Source of the DNA: Planctomycetaceae bacterium
Lineage (GTDB): Bacteria > Planctomycetota > Planctomycetia > Planctomycetales > Planctomycetaceae
Reading direction: 5' to 3'
Length of the DNA stretch: 6,990 nucleotides
NCBI GenBank assembly: GCA_003445035.1
Contig: DLVV01000111.1
Location: forward strand, 4,063-11,052
The notes under the pieces are model-generated. The model did not search any database. It was not told the origin of the DNA and saw nothing but the letters and a program-made list of their open reading frames with translations. A program made the position numbers and the translations under genes. Shown here piece by piece: positions 1 through 6,081 of the stretch. Position 1 is the stretch's first letter. Each line of letters begins with the position of its first letter.

Positions 1-440
1 GATTCGGCCCACTCGACCAATGGTCCCCAGGTGTCCAGGCAGCGGCTCCAGTTGTCGTCGATTGAGCGGGTCGGGTCGCGGCCGATGAACGAATTCATGA
101 CACCGATGTCCAGTGACGCACATCCGGTGATCACCCTGCGGATGTGTTCGATCGACATGGAGGCCACGGCCGGGTCGGGCGAGAGCGGATTGGGATAGAA
201 GCCCAGTCCGCTGACGGTGACTCCCGAGTCGGAGAGTCGTCGTTGTAGGTCACTCGGGGTGTCGATGGCATCGACATCGATGTGGGTGACACCGGCATAG
301 CGGCGGTCGGCGTCGCCGGGAGGCCAGCACATCAATTCGACGCAGTCATACCCCAGTTCGGCGGCTGTCCGGAGAACGGTCTCGAGCGTTGCTTCCGGCA
401 GGATGGCGCTGACAAAACCCAGGGGGAAGATCGATGTCAT
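1..440 (-). CDS. Sugar phosphate isomerase/epimerase (xylose isomerase-like TIM barrel), C-terminus cut by window edge
   Basis: The reverse strand reads from an ATG at 440-438 through 146 codons to the window edge without a stop. The protein begins MTSIFPLGFVSAILPEATLE and continues with a GYDCVELMCWPPGD segment (about residues 30-43), RRYAGVTHIDVDAID (about 47-61), SGLGFYPNPLSPDP, and an NSFIGRDP segment near residue 120. These are the successive beta strands and loops of the AP-endonuclease-2/xylose-isomerase-like TIM barrel found in sugar phosphate isomerases/epimerases. Family members are usually about 280-300 residues, so roughly half is present, and most of the expected metal ligands (Glu/Asp/His in later strands) lie outside the window. 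The family isomerises or epimerises sugars, inositols or related polyols in the cytoplasm; no signal peptide is visible. The substrate cannot be told from sequence. The start is set by the conserved N-terminal strand; no strong Shine-Dalgarno precedes it. It is divergent from the propeller gene at 684, with a 243-base gap (441-683) between them. Confidence 0.85.
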   Translation of the reverse strand, partial: MTSIFPLGFVSAILPEATLETVLRTAAELGYDCVELMCWPPGDADRRYAGVTHIDVDAIDTPSDLQRRLSDSGVTVSGLGFYPNPLSPDPAVASMSIEHIRRVITGCASLDIGVMNSFIGRDPTRSIDDNWSRCLDTWGPLVEWAE

Positions 441-683
441 GTTGAGGAGCCAAGTTTGCTTTACGCCGGCCAGTGCGGTCAGATGAACTGGAAACGGGGC
501 GTGTGCCTTGCTGCGAGAGGGCGGGGCGGAGGGGTCGACCGCAGGAGTCGTCGTTCTGCTCGAAAAATGCCAGTGGTTCGTTGATGATCAAGGTATCGAG
601 AAGATCGAGAACCTCAAGCGGAGAAGGCAGCGGCCGGGTCAACGCCAGCGGTGGAAACAACCGGGAAAAACAGGAGAACGAAG
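441..683. other. Divergent intergenic region
   Basis: This is the 243-base gap between the divergently transcribed isomerase and propeller genes, so it should carry both promoters. Short frames cross it on both strands, but none has a recognisable protein or a good ribosome binding site. I see no confident -35/-10 pair. The only symmetric element noticed is TTGATGATCAA near 580, a 5-base palindrome around a central G, which is too short to call an operator. Confidence 0.5.
672..676 (+). promoter_or_regulatory. Ribosome binding site deciding the propeller gene start
   Basis: AGGAG lies 7 bases before the ATG at 684. The same frame is open from a GTG at 651, but that codon has no comparable purine-rich site and would add 11 charged residues in front of the Tat signal. 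The site therefore favours the ATG. Confidence 0.75.
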
Positions 684-2291
684 ATGAATGCTGATGGCAA
701 TGTCTCGCGACGGGATTGGATCAAGGCGGCCAGTGTGGCCGGGCTGACCGCAGCGGCCCCCAGCGGTTCCGGAGCGGCATCGGCCGCAACCCGGGCAGAT
801 CAGGTCACCACCATCGGCAGTCGGCGCGAACTGTTTGTCGACAACGCCCTGGTCGGATCGATCACCGGCGGCGCTCGACTCCAACTCAACCGGCCGACCC
901 CCCAGGAGATCTCACTGGTCAACGACCGGCCATGGGAGGGAGCCACATGTGCCTACATGAAGGTCTTCCGGGACGGTGAGCTCTACCGGATGTACTACCG
1001 GGGCAGCGACGTGATCTACACCAAGGACGGTTTCAGCACTCCTCGTCCGGAGGTCGCCTGTTACGCCGAGAGTCCCGATGGGATCCATTGGACCCGGCCG
1101 GACCTGGGTTTGTTCGAGTTCAATGGCTCGAAGAAGAACAACATCGTCTGGATGGGATATGGGGCCCACAACTTCGCGCCGTTCCTGGACCAGAATCCCG
1201 ATTGTCCGTCCGGCGAGCGGATCAAGGCCCTGGCCGGGAGTTCCCGCAAGGGGCTGTGGGCGTTCGCTTCGGCCGACGGCAAGAAGTTCCGGAAACTCCG
1301 GGAGAAGGCTGTCATTGAGCGTGGGTTCTTCGATTCACTGAACCTCGCCTTCTGGGATTCGGTTTCCGGCCTGTACCGCGAATTTCATCGCGATTTCCGA
1401 GAAGGTCGCGACATCCGCACCGGGACATCGAAGAACTTTCTCGACTGGACCGAGAGCCGCTTCCTGGATTACGAGGCTCACGATTACGGGACGCGACCCG
1501 AGGGAGCCGAGCCGATCAGGGATGCCGATCCGGCCAAGCAGATGCCCGGGCGCGTCAGCCAACTCTACACAAACCAGGTGATTCCCTATTTTCGGGCGCC
1601 TCATATCTACGTCGGCTTTCCCACCCGTTACATCGACCGGGGCTGGAGCTATTCGGCCACCCAGTTGCCGCGGTACGAATATCGCAAGCTGAGGGGGGCC
1701 AAGTCTCGCCGCGAAGGCACTGCGGTGACTGACGGGATGTTCATGGCCAGTCGTGACGCGACGACGTTTCACGTGTGGCCCGAGTCGTTCATCAGGCCGG
1801 GATTGCGGGCTGAACAGAGTTGGTTCTACGGTGACACCTACCAGAACCACGGGCTGGTTGAGACGAAGTCGATGTTCGAGGACGGCGGCAACGATCTGTC
1901 GATCTACGTCAGTGAGAATTCTCACCAGGACCATCCCGGTCAGTTCCGTCGCTACACGCTGCGCATGGACGGGTTCGTGTCGTTGACGGCTCCGCTGGAG
2001 GGGGGTGACCTGTTAACGAAGCCGGTCCGGTTCGAGGGCGAGCGGCTGTCGCTGAACACGTCGACATCGGCTGCCGGCAGCGTCCGCGTGGAAATCCAGG
2101 GCGAGGACGGCAAGCCGTTGCCCGGATATTCGCTGGCCGATGCGCATCCGCTCTACGGAGATTCACTCGGCCTGGTGGCTGCCTGGAAGGGGCACGGGAC
2201 CAACGTGGCATCGCTTTCAGGTAAAACGGTGCGATTGCGGTTCCGGGTCGAGGATGCCGACCTGTATTCGTATCGTTTCGAGCCGGCGTGA
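684..2291 (+). CDS. Tat-exported five-bladed beta-propeller protein, GH32/GH43-like, function unknown
   Basis: This is a 535-residue protein. It opens with a twin-arginine signal: SRRDWIK at residues 8-14, a hydrophobic Ala-rich stretch to about 27, and a probable AxA cleavage site near 33-36. It should be folded in the cytoplasm and exported by Tat. The mature part begins with RRELFVDNALV (47-57), then repeated strand motifs: YMKVFRDGELYRMYYRG (91-107), YAESPDGIHWTRPDLGLFEF (127-146), NLAFWDSVSGLYREFHRDF (220-238) and GMFMASRDATTFHVWPESFI (351-370). The recurring 'S-x-DG-x-x-W' and 'W-D...Y' patterns are those of the arabinanase/levansucrase/invertase-type propeller superfamily. Residues 440-535 look like a C-terminal beta-sandwich (VRVEIQGEDGKPLPGYSLAD, then TVRLRFRVEDADLYSYRFEP). 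Such proteins are common and mostly uncharacterised in planctomycetes; a role in polysaccharide processing is inferred, and I cannot assign catalytic acids. The stop is 6 bases from the stop of the convergent downstream gene. The fold call is fairly sure; the activity is not. Confidence 0.85.
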   Translation: MNADGNVSRRDWIKAASVAGLTAAAPSGSGAASAATRADQVTTIGSRRELFVDNALVGSITGGARLQLNRPTPQEISLVNDRPWEGATCAYMKVFRDGELYRMYYRGSDVIYTKDGFSTPRPEVACYAESPDGIHWTRPDLGLFEFNGSKKNNIVWMGYGAHNFAPFLDQNPDCPSGERIKALAGSSRKGLWAFASADGKKFRKLREKAVIERGFFDSLNLAFWDSVSGLYREFHRDFREGRDIRTGTSKNFLDWTESRFLDYEAHDYGTRPEGAEPIRDADPAKQMPGRVSQLYTNQVIPYFRAPHIYVGFPTRYIDRGWSYSATQLPRYEYRKLRGAKSRREGTAVTDGMFMASRDATTFHVWPESFIRPGLRAEQSWFYGDTYQNHGLVETKSMFEDGGNDLSIYVSENSHQDHPGQFRRYTLRMDGFVSLTAPLEGGDLLTKPVRFEGERLSLNTSTSAAGSVRVEIQGEDGKPLPGYSLADAHPLYGDSLGLVAAWKGHGTNVASLSGKTVRLRFRVEDADLYSYRFEPA

Positions 2292-2297
2292 GAGAGG

Positions 2298-3896
2298 TTA
2301 CTGCGTGAATCGTCGGATCACGTTGGCGGTGATCCGGGCAACCGATTCATCAACCAGGATCGACGACGGCCAGCTGATTGAGCCGACCGAGAAGACCTCG
2401 CCACCGGACGGAGTGTCGAAGTGCACGATCTCGGCTCCGCCATTGTCCGGATTGGTTCCCTTGGCGATGGTGTGCACGTTTTCGGGTGACTGGTCGGAGA
2501 TCTTGTCGGTTTCGTGCCCGGATGCGCCGCCGGGAACCCGCTTGTGCAGGCTGTCGGCTCCGAAAGTGTCTCCGGCGGCCAGTCCGGTGCCTTCCAGCGA
2601 CCAGTGGTCGGCGTCAATCACCCGATAGGGGGCTGCCGTCATGATCCCGGCGAACGAGAAGACCACGCCCAGCAGGTTGGCTTCGGATTCGACTCGCTTG
2701 TCGAAACGGCTCTGGTACTCGGTTCCGTCGTCTTTGAGTTGCGGCTCGGAGTGGCTCCAGTTGGTGTTGTGGTAGACCACACGGTGGTCGTCCAGAAACT
2801 CAATCTCGCAGTTGAGGCCATTGCCACCGAGGTACATCAGGCGGCCGCCACGGTCGAAGACCCACTCTTTGACCCGGAAGTACATGTCACGCGACCAGTA
2901 CTCGGGGTGGGTGCTGATGATCAGCACCTTGTACTCGTCCAGCGGGACCTGGTCGAAGTGCAGTTGCGTTTCACTGTAGTAGTCGTAATCGAATCCCTGC
3001 TGTTCCATCCAGCCGAGCAGTCGCCATTCGGCGGAGGCCAGGTGGCAGCCCTGCCGGCCGGCGATCGGGTCGGTCAGGCCCTCGTCGAAGTCAATGTGGT
3101 TGTAGGGGTCGGGTCGATCGAGGGAGAGAGGGGCATATTCTTCCTTGTCGTACGACCGGTGTTCGGTCTCGGTGTACCGCTGCAATTCCAGTCGCGAATT
3201 GACCGTCGGGGTGGACGGAAAACAGTCAGCATGGATGTAGTTACTGCGACCGCCGAAGCTGTTGTAGGCGTTCCAGTTGATGTCGGAGGCCAACACGGCG
3301 ATGTCGGTTGTCGGAGCGGTCGGGCTGACAATCCAGGGGAAGGTAAAGAACGAGCCGGACTTGCCCAGGGCGTGCAGGAAATAGAGTCCACTCCGTTCGG
3401 GAGCTTCAACGAACTGAGACAGTGCTTTGCTGTTGTAACCGTACTTGTTCCACTCGACTCCGGTTTGTGTGTAGTCCCCGTCGGGGGTGATCTGCATTGT
3501 GGCGCGTGGGCCGTGTTCATCGTAGGTGCCGATCCGGCGGATGTACTCCTTGGACTGGCCGTACCGCCAGAGCTGCAGTTCATATTCCTCGACCGCGTGC
3601 ACCCGGAATTCACTTCGCTCGCCACTCTTGACCGACCTGGGCCACATGTAGCCGAGCAGGCCGTCAGAGAGCAGTCGGAAGTGGTAGGGGCTGTCGCTTG
3701 CTACCGTCATGTTGATGATCTTGGAACCGTACCCGTCCCGGCCGAGCACCACCTCGTACTCACCCGGTTCGATCTCGGCGTGGACGGCTCCCGAGATCGT
3801 GGAGGTGGCGGTGGTGATGTCACCGCCGCTGCGGAACTCGAACAGCACCTCGGACAGGGCGACATATCGCTCATTGCTGACATAACCGACGAGCAT
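2298..3896 (-). CDS. N,N-dimethylformamidase large (beta) subunit-like protein with carboxypeptidase-regulatory-like N-terminal domain
   Basis: This is a 532-residue protein. Residues 1-75 form a small beta-sandwich of the carboxypeptidase-regulatory/PEGA kind (SGAVHAEIEPGEYEVVLGRDGYGSKI at 35-60, shown by its key PGEYEVVLGRDGYG core). From about residue 80 it matches the C-terminal region of the N,N-dimethylformamidase large subunit: WNAYNSFGGRSNY (208-220), HPEYWSRDMYFRVKEWV (330-346), GGRLMYLGGNGL (350-361) with a glutamine-amidotransferase-like character, a DHWSLEGTGL segment (430-439), and GGEVFSVGSISWPSSIL (498-514). Characterised dimethylformamidase hydrolyses dimethylformamide using a mononuclear iron held by two Tyr and one Glu; Tyr333 in HPEYW is a plausible ligand here, but this needs an alignment. 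No signal peptide is visible, so it is probably cytoplasmic. No separate small subunit is seen nearby. The frame is open back to 3980, but the ATG at 3896 begins the first beta strand and has an AAAGGA site 9 bases upstream. The substrate is unknown; amide hydrolysis is an inference from the family. Confidence 0.82.
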   Translation of the reverse strand: MLVGYVSNERYVALSEVLFEFRSGGDITTATSTISGAVHAEIEPGEYEVVLGRDGYGSKIINMTVASDSPYHFRLLSDGLLGYMWPRSVKSGERSEFRVHAVEEYELQLWRYGQSKEYIRRIGTYDEHGPRATMQITPDGDYTQTGVEWNKYGYNSKALSQFVEAPERSGLYFLHALGKSGSFFTFPWIVSPTAPTTDIAVLASDINWNAYNSFGGRSNYIHADCFPSTPTVNSRLELQRYTETEHRSYDKEEYAPLSLDRPDPYNHIDFDEGLTDPIAGRQGCHLASAEWRLLGWMEQQGFDYDYYSETQLHFDQVPLDEYKVLIISTHPEYWSRDMYFRVKEWVFDRGGRLMYLGGNGLNCEIEFLDDHRVVYHNTNWSHSEPQLKDDGTEYQSRFDKRVESEANLLGVVFSFAGIMTAAPYRVIDADHWSLEGTGLAAGDTFGADSLHKRVPGGASGHETDKISDQSPENVHTIAKGTNPDNGGAEIVHFDTPSGGEVFSVGSISWPSSILVDESVARITANVIRRFTQ

Positions 3897-4097
3897 CGTG
3901 GCTGGTCCTTTCGGGAGTGGGGCCGCTACCTGTGAAACACCGAACGGCCCATGATGCCGCCAGGTGCCGGGATCGTCCACCTTGTCGGTGTGGGGACCTC
4001 ACCTGCTGTCCAACGGAGTATGGGCAAACTGCGGTGTGTCTGGCGGCATTGGGTATTTTTCCGGCTGTGTGGAGTCGGCAAGTGCGATAACGATGAA
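3897..4097. other. Divergent intergenic region
   Basis: This is about 200 bases between the divergent dimethylformamidase-like and TolC genes. The TolC frame stays open back to 3951, but the translated extension has no signal-peptide character and no good ribosome site (a GGAG before the ATG at 4020 is only 1 base away), so I treat it as untranslated. Promoters for both genes should lie here. I found no -35/-10 pair worth calling on either strand. Confidence 0.45.
3906..3911 (-). promoter_or_regulatory. Ribosome binding site deciding the dimethylformamidase-like start
   Basis: On the minus strand AAAGGA ends 9 bases before the ATG at 3896. It supports this start over an in-frame ATG at 3980, which would prepend 28 residues rich in Pro, Gly and His without domain character. 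Confidence 0.55.
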
Positions 4098-5432
4098 GTG
4101 AGATGCTCTCTGCTTATCTTCGTGTTGTGCGTGCTGATTTCGGTGACCGAGGCCGGTGATCCTGTCGGGTGGCGTACGCGTCGATCCGGTCGATCCCCCC
4201 AAAGCCACGTGATCCCCGTGGTGGCCGTGCGTGCGACAGCCACTCCGGCGATGACCACGCTGGCGAATTTTGAATCGATGGCTCTGGGCCGTCATCCGTC
4301 GTTACGGATGGCCGCCGCACGGATCAGTGAGGTGCGTGGTGATCAACGCCAGGCGGGGCTGTGGCCCAACCCCGTGGTGGGATACAGCGGGGAGGAAATG
4401 GGAAACCGGGGAACGACCGGAATGCAGGGCGGATTCGTTTGGCAAAAGATCGTCACCGCCAGGAAATTGAAGCTGGCTACGCAGGTGGCAGCCGGGCGAG
4501 TGAGCGAACAGCAGTTCCTGGCGACCGTAACTCGGACCCGGGTTCTCAATGGCGTTCGCATCCGCTTCTACGACACGCTGGTCGCTCAGCAGCGTGTCGA
4601 ATTGACCGGGAAACTGTCTCAGCTGGGGGAGGAGTTGGCGCGGGCCACGGCGCGGCTGGTTGAAGCGAAGCAGGTCTCGGCCAATTCGCAGCTGCTGTCG
4701 GAGATCGCGGCGGAGCAGGGACGGGTGATACTGGAGAACTCAAGAAACGAATTGATCGAGGCCCGTCGGCTGTTGGCGTTTTCGATTGGAGATATCAATC
4801 TGCAGGTGGGCCCGTTGCAGGGAAATGTTACGGCTGATCTTCCGGACATGACATGGGAGGACTGCCGCAAGCTGGTGCTGGAGGGTCATCCGGCGATGGC
4901 CGCGGCCAAGATCCGTCTGTCCACCGCCGAGGTGGAACTGGGCCGGCAGAAGCGGCTGGTTGTTCCTGACCTCGATGTCCGTGTCGGCGTGGGGCATATG
5001 GACGTCACCGGCAGCGACGTGACCAGTGTGAGGGTGGGCGTGCCGTTGCCGATTTTCGATCGCAACCAGGGGGGTATCGCGCGGTCAGAGGCCGAGTTGG
5101 TCCGTGCCCGTTTTGGTGTGGAACGTCTGGAAGTCGAATTGCATCAGCGGGCGGCGGTGGCGTTTCGCGAATATTCCAACGCTCGACAGCAAGCCCGGCG
5201 GTATTCGACCCAGATTCTGCCACGAGCCAGCCGATCTCTGGACCTGGTTCGTCGTGGATACAGCCAGGGTCAGATGCCTTACCTCGAACTGCTCGTGGCG
5301 CAGCAGAAGTACGTCGAGGTGAACCTGTCCTACCTGTCCTCCATCCGAAAACTCCGTGAGTCGGTCACCGTGATCCGATCGAAGCTCCTGACAAGTGGAC
5401 TGCACGGGCACCGAAATTCCGTCGATCGTTGA
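4098..5432 (+). CDS. TolC/CzcC-family outer-membrane efflux channel protein
   Basis: From the GTG at 4098 the protein is 444 residues, normal for the family. Residues 1-19 form a signal peptide (Arg, then the hydrophobic core CSLLIFVLCVLISV, then TEA before GD). A Ser/Thr/Pro/Arg-rich linker runs to about 50. The first outer-membrane efflux repeat follows, with HPSLRMAAARISEVRGDQRQ (66-85), then LWPNPVVGYSGEE (88-100) and long coiled-coil helices (about 130-225). The second repeat has HPAMAAAKIRLSTAEVELGR (264-283), the diagnostic VPLPIFDRNQGGIARSEAEL (315-334), and YSQGQMPYLELLVAQQKYVE (388-407). TolC-type trimers form the outer-membrane exit duct for tripartite exporters; this one most resembles CzcC-like channels of RND systems, although the neighbour on the right is an ABC permease. 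It heads a plus-strand run with the Cys-rich gene 117 bases downstream. The start is uncertain because no strong ribosome site precedes the GTG; it was chosen because it places the signal peptide at the N-terminus. Confidence 0.9.
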   Translation: MRCSLLIFVLCVLISVTEAGDPVGWRTRRSGRSPQSHVIPVVAVRATATPAMTTLANFESMALGRHPSLRMAAARISEVRGDQRQAGLWPNPVVGYSGEEMGNRGTTGMQGGFVWQKIVTARKLKLATQVAAGRVSEQQFLATVTRTRVLNGVRIRFYDTLVAQQRVELTGKLSQLGEELARATARLVEAKQVSANSQLLSEIAAEQGRVILENSRNELIEARRLLAFSIGDINLQVGPLQGNVTADLPDMTWEDCRKLVLEGHPAMAAAKIRLSTAEVELGRQKRLVVPDLDVRVGVGHMDVTGSDVTSVRVGVPLPIFDRNQGGIARSEAELVRARFGVERLEVELHQRAAVAFREYSNARQQARRYSTQILPRASRSLDLVRRGYSQGQMPYLELLVAQQKYVEVNLSYLSSIRKLRESVTVIRSKLLTSGLHGHRNSVDR

Positions 5433-5436
5433 ACGC

Positions 5437-5456
5437 GCCGACCAGCCGACCAGCCG
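5437..5456. repeat. Short tandem repeat, 8-base unit GCCGACCA
   Basis: Two exact copies (5437-5444 and 5445-5452) plus four bases of a third (GCCG) lie just after the TolC stop. It is probably incidental in GC-rich DNA; no function is proposed. Confidence 0.5.
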
Positions 5457-5477
5457 GCGTGTGGCAGCGGAACGATA

Positions 5478-5506
5478 TTGACGCCTCCGAGATGGTCGCG
5501 TACCGT
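5478..5506 (+). promoter_or_regulatory. Possible sigma-70-type promoter before the Cys-rich gene
   Basis: TTGACG (5478-5483) is separated by 17 bases from TACCGT (5501-5506). The -35 matches consensus at five of six positions, the -10 at three. If used, it would let the Cys-rich gene and the permease be transcribed separately from tolC. In a GC-rich genome such matches arise by chance, so this is weak. Confidence 0.2.
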
Positions 5507-5549
5507 TTTGTCAGAGGAGTAATTGGCGGCATTGAACATTGGGACGGGT

Positions 5550-5981
5550 ATGTCCGGGTTAGCACTCGAAAGTCGTGGCAGGTGGCACGCCTTGTTGGGC
5601 GGGTTGCTGGTGGCGGTGATGCTGGCTTGTCCGTTCGTCTGCCGTGCCGGAGCTTGTTGTTCTGGTGACGCGGTTGAGTCAGCCTCGGGAGAGGTTGACG
5701 AAAGTGCTTGCCGATCCTGTCAAAAGTCGCACCGGTCACCGGTGTTGCCGATGGCCCCCGCCAAGCCCGCCCCGGACCGCCGTTGCTTGTGTGCGGGGGT
5801 GACGTTATCTGAGGTGTCAACGGTTCCCCGGCAGGCGGATGGGTCGAGTTGTCGCAACTCGACCGTTGTCATTTCCGCCCACCGGGCGATGTCCCGTTCG
5901 CAGGACATCGAATGGGGGCAGGAAACGAGAGCGATCGCTGGTCGGGCGATCTGCTGTGCCAATGGCGTTCTGAATTGCTAG
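5550..5981 (+). CDS. Small secreted cysteine-rich protein, unknown function
   Basis: I do not recognise a named family. The 143-residue product has an N-terminal signal sequence (Arg-rich start, then ALLGGLLVAVMLACPFVC, residues 14-31) ending in a possible AxA-like site (RAGA). Cys27 after MLA could alternatively be a poor lipobox. It carries 12 cysteines, at 27, 31, 36, 37, 54, 57, 79, 81, 101, 135, 136 and 143. These include a CC pair, a CRSCQKSH motif (54-61), a CLC motif (79-81) and a C-terminal CCANGVLNC. The middle is Pro/Ala/Ser-rich and probably flexible. It sits between a TolC-type channel and an ABC permease on the same strand, so a periplasmic accessory role such as metal or thiol binding is plausible but inferred. 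The frame is open upstream to a TTG at 5523 with AGAGGAG only 3 bases before it, so the start could be there (152 residues); the ATG gives the better signal peptide. That it is a real gene is likely from the Cys pattern and signal peptide but not certain. Confidence 0.6.
   Translation: MSGLALESRGRWHALLGGLLVAVMLACPFVCRAGACCSGDAVESASGEVDESACRSCQKSHRSPVLPMAPAKPAPDRRCLCAGVTLSEVSTVPRQADGSSCRNSTVVISAHRAMSRSQDIEWGQETRAIAGRAICCANGVLNC
5842..5864. repeat. Perfect 10-bp inverted repeat (hairpin) inside the Cys-rich gene
   Basis: GGTCGAGTTG (5842-5851) and its exact reverse complement CAACTCGACC (5855-5864) are separated by the 3 bases TCG. RNA from either strand could form a tight stem-loop. No T-tract follows, so it is not a classical intrinsic terminator. 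It overlaps codons for Gly98-Thr105 of the Cys-rich protein, next to Cys101. Confidence 0.85.
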
Positions 5982-5997
5982 GACCGGTGTCGTCGGA

Positions 5998-6013
5998 GCG
6001 GAGTGATCTCCGC
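5998..6013. repeat. Small intergenic hairpin between the Cys-rich gene and the permease
   Basis: GCGGAG (5998-6003), loop TGAT, then CTCCGC (6008-6013) form a perfect 6-bp stem, 17 bases after the stop of the Cys-rich gene. There is no T-run after it. It could be an mRNA-stabilising or weak attenuating stem in the 100-base gap; chance is also possible. Confidence 0.5.
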
Positions 6014-6081
6014 GGCCGACGCAACTGCCGGGTCGAAGCCGTTGGGCGGTTCCCTCGGGGCCCCTTCAGGACATCTCTACC

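Noticed and set aside
346..660. Minus-strand open frame of 104 codons spanning the isomerase start and the intergenic gap
   Set aside because: It is out of frame with the well-supported isomerase, and its translation has no recognisable features.
1335..1934. Minus-strand open frame of 199 codons within the propeller gene
   Set aside because: It is antisense to a well-supported gene, has no ribosome site and no recognisable protein features.
2514..3935. Long open frame of 473 codons on the plus strand, opposite the dimethylformamidase-like gene
   Set aside because: The translation is Val/Gly-rich with no recognisable motifs, while the minus-strand frame has clear family motifs. It is an antisense open frame caused by high GC at third codon positions.
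3951..4097. N-terminal extension of the TolC frame to an ATG at 3951 or 4020
   Set aside because: It would bury the signal peptide about 25-50 residues into the protein, and neither start has a properly spaced ribosome site.
4204..4220. CCACG...CGTGG 5-bp inverted repeat in the tolC coding region
   Set aside because: The stem is too short to stand out in GC-rich sequence, and it lies within coding DNA.
5429..5668. 79-codon plus-strand frame overlapping the TolC stop by a TTGA junction
   Set aside because: It runs in a different frame through the Cys-rich gene, lacks a signal peptide or motif, and has no ribosome site; the Cys-rich frame explains the region better.
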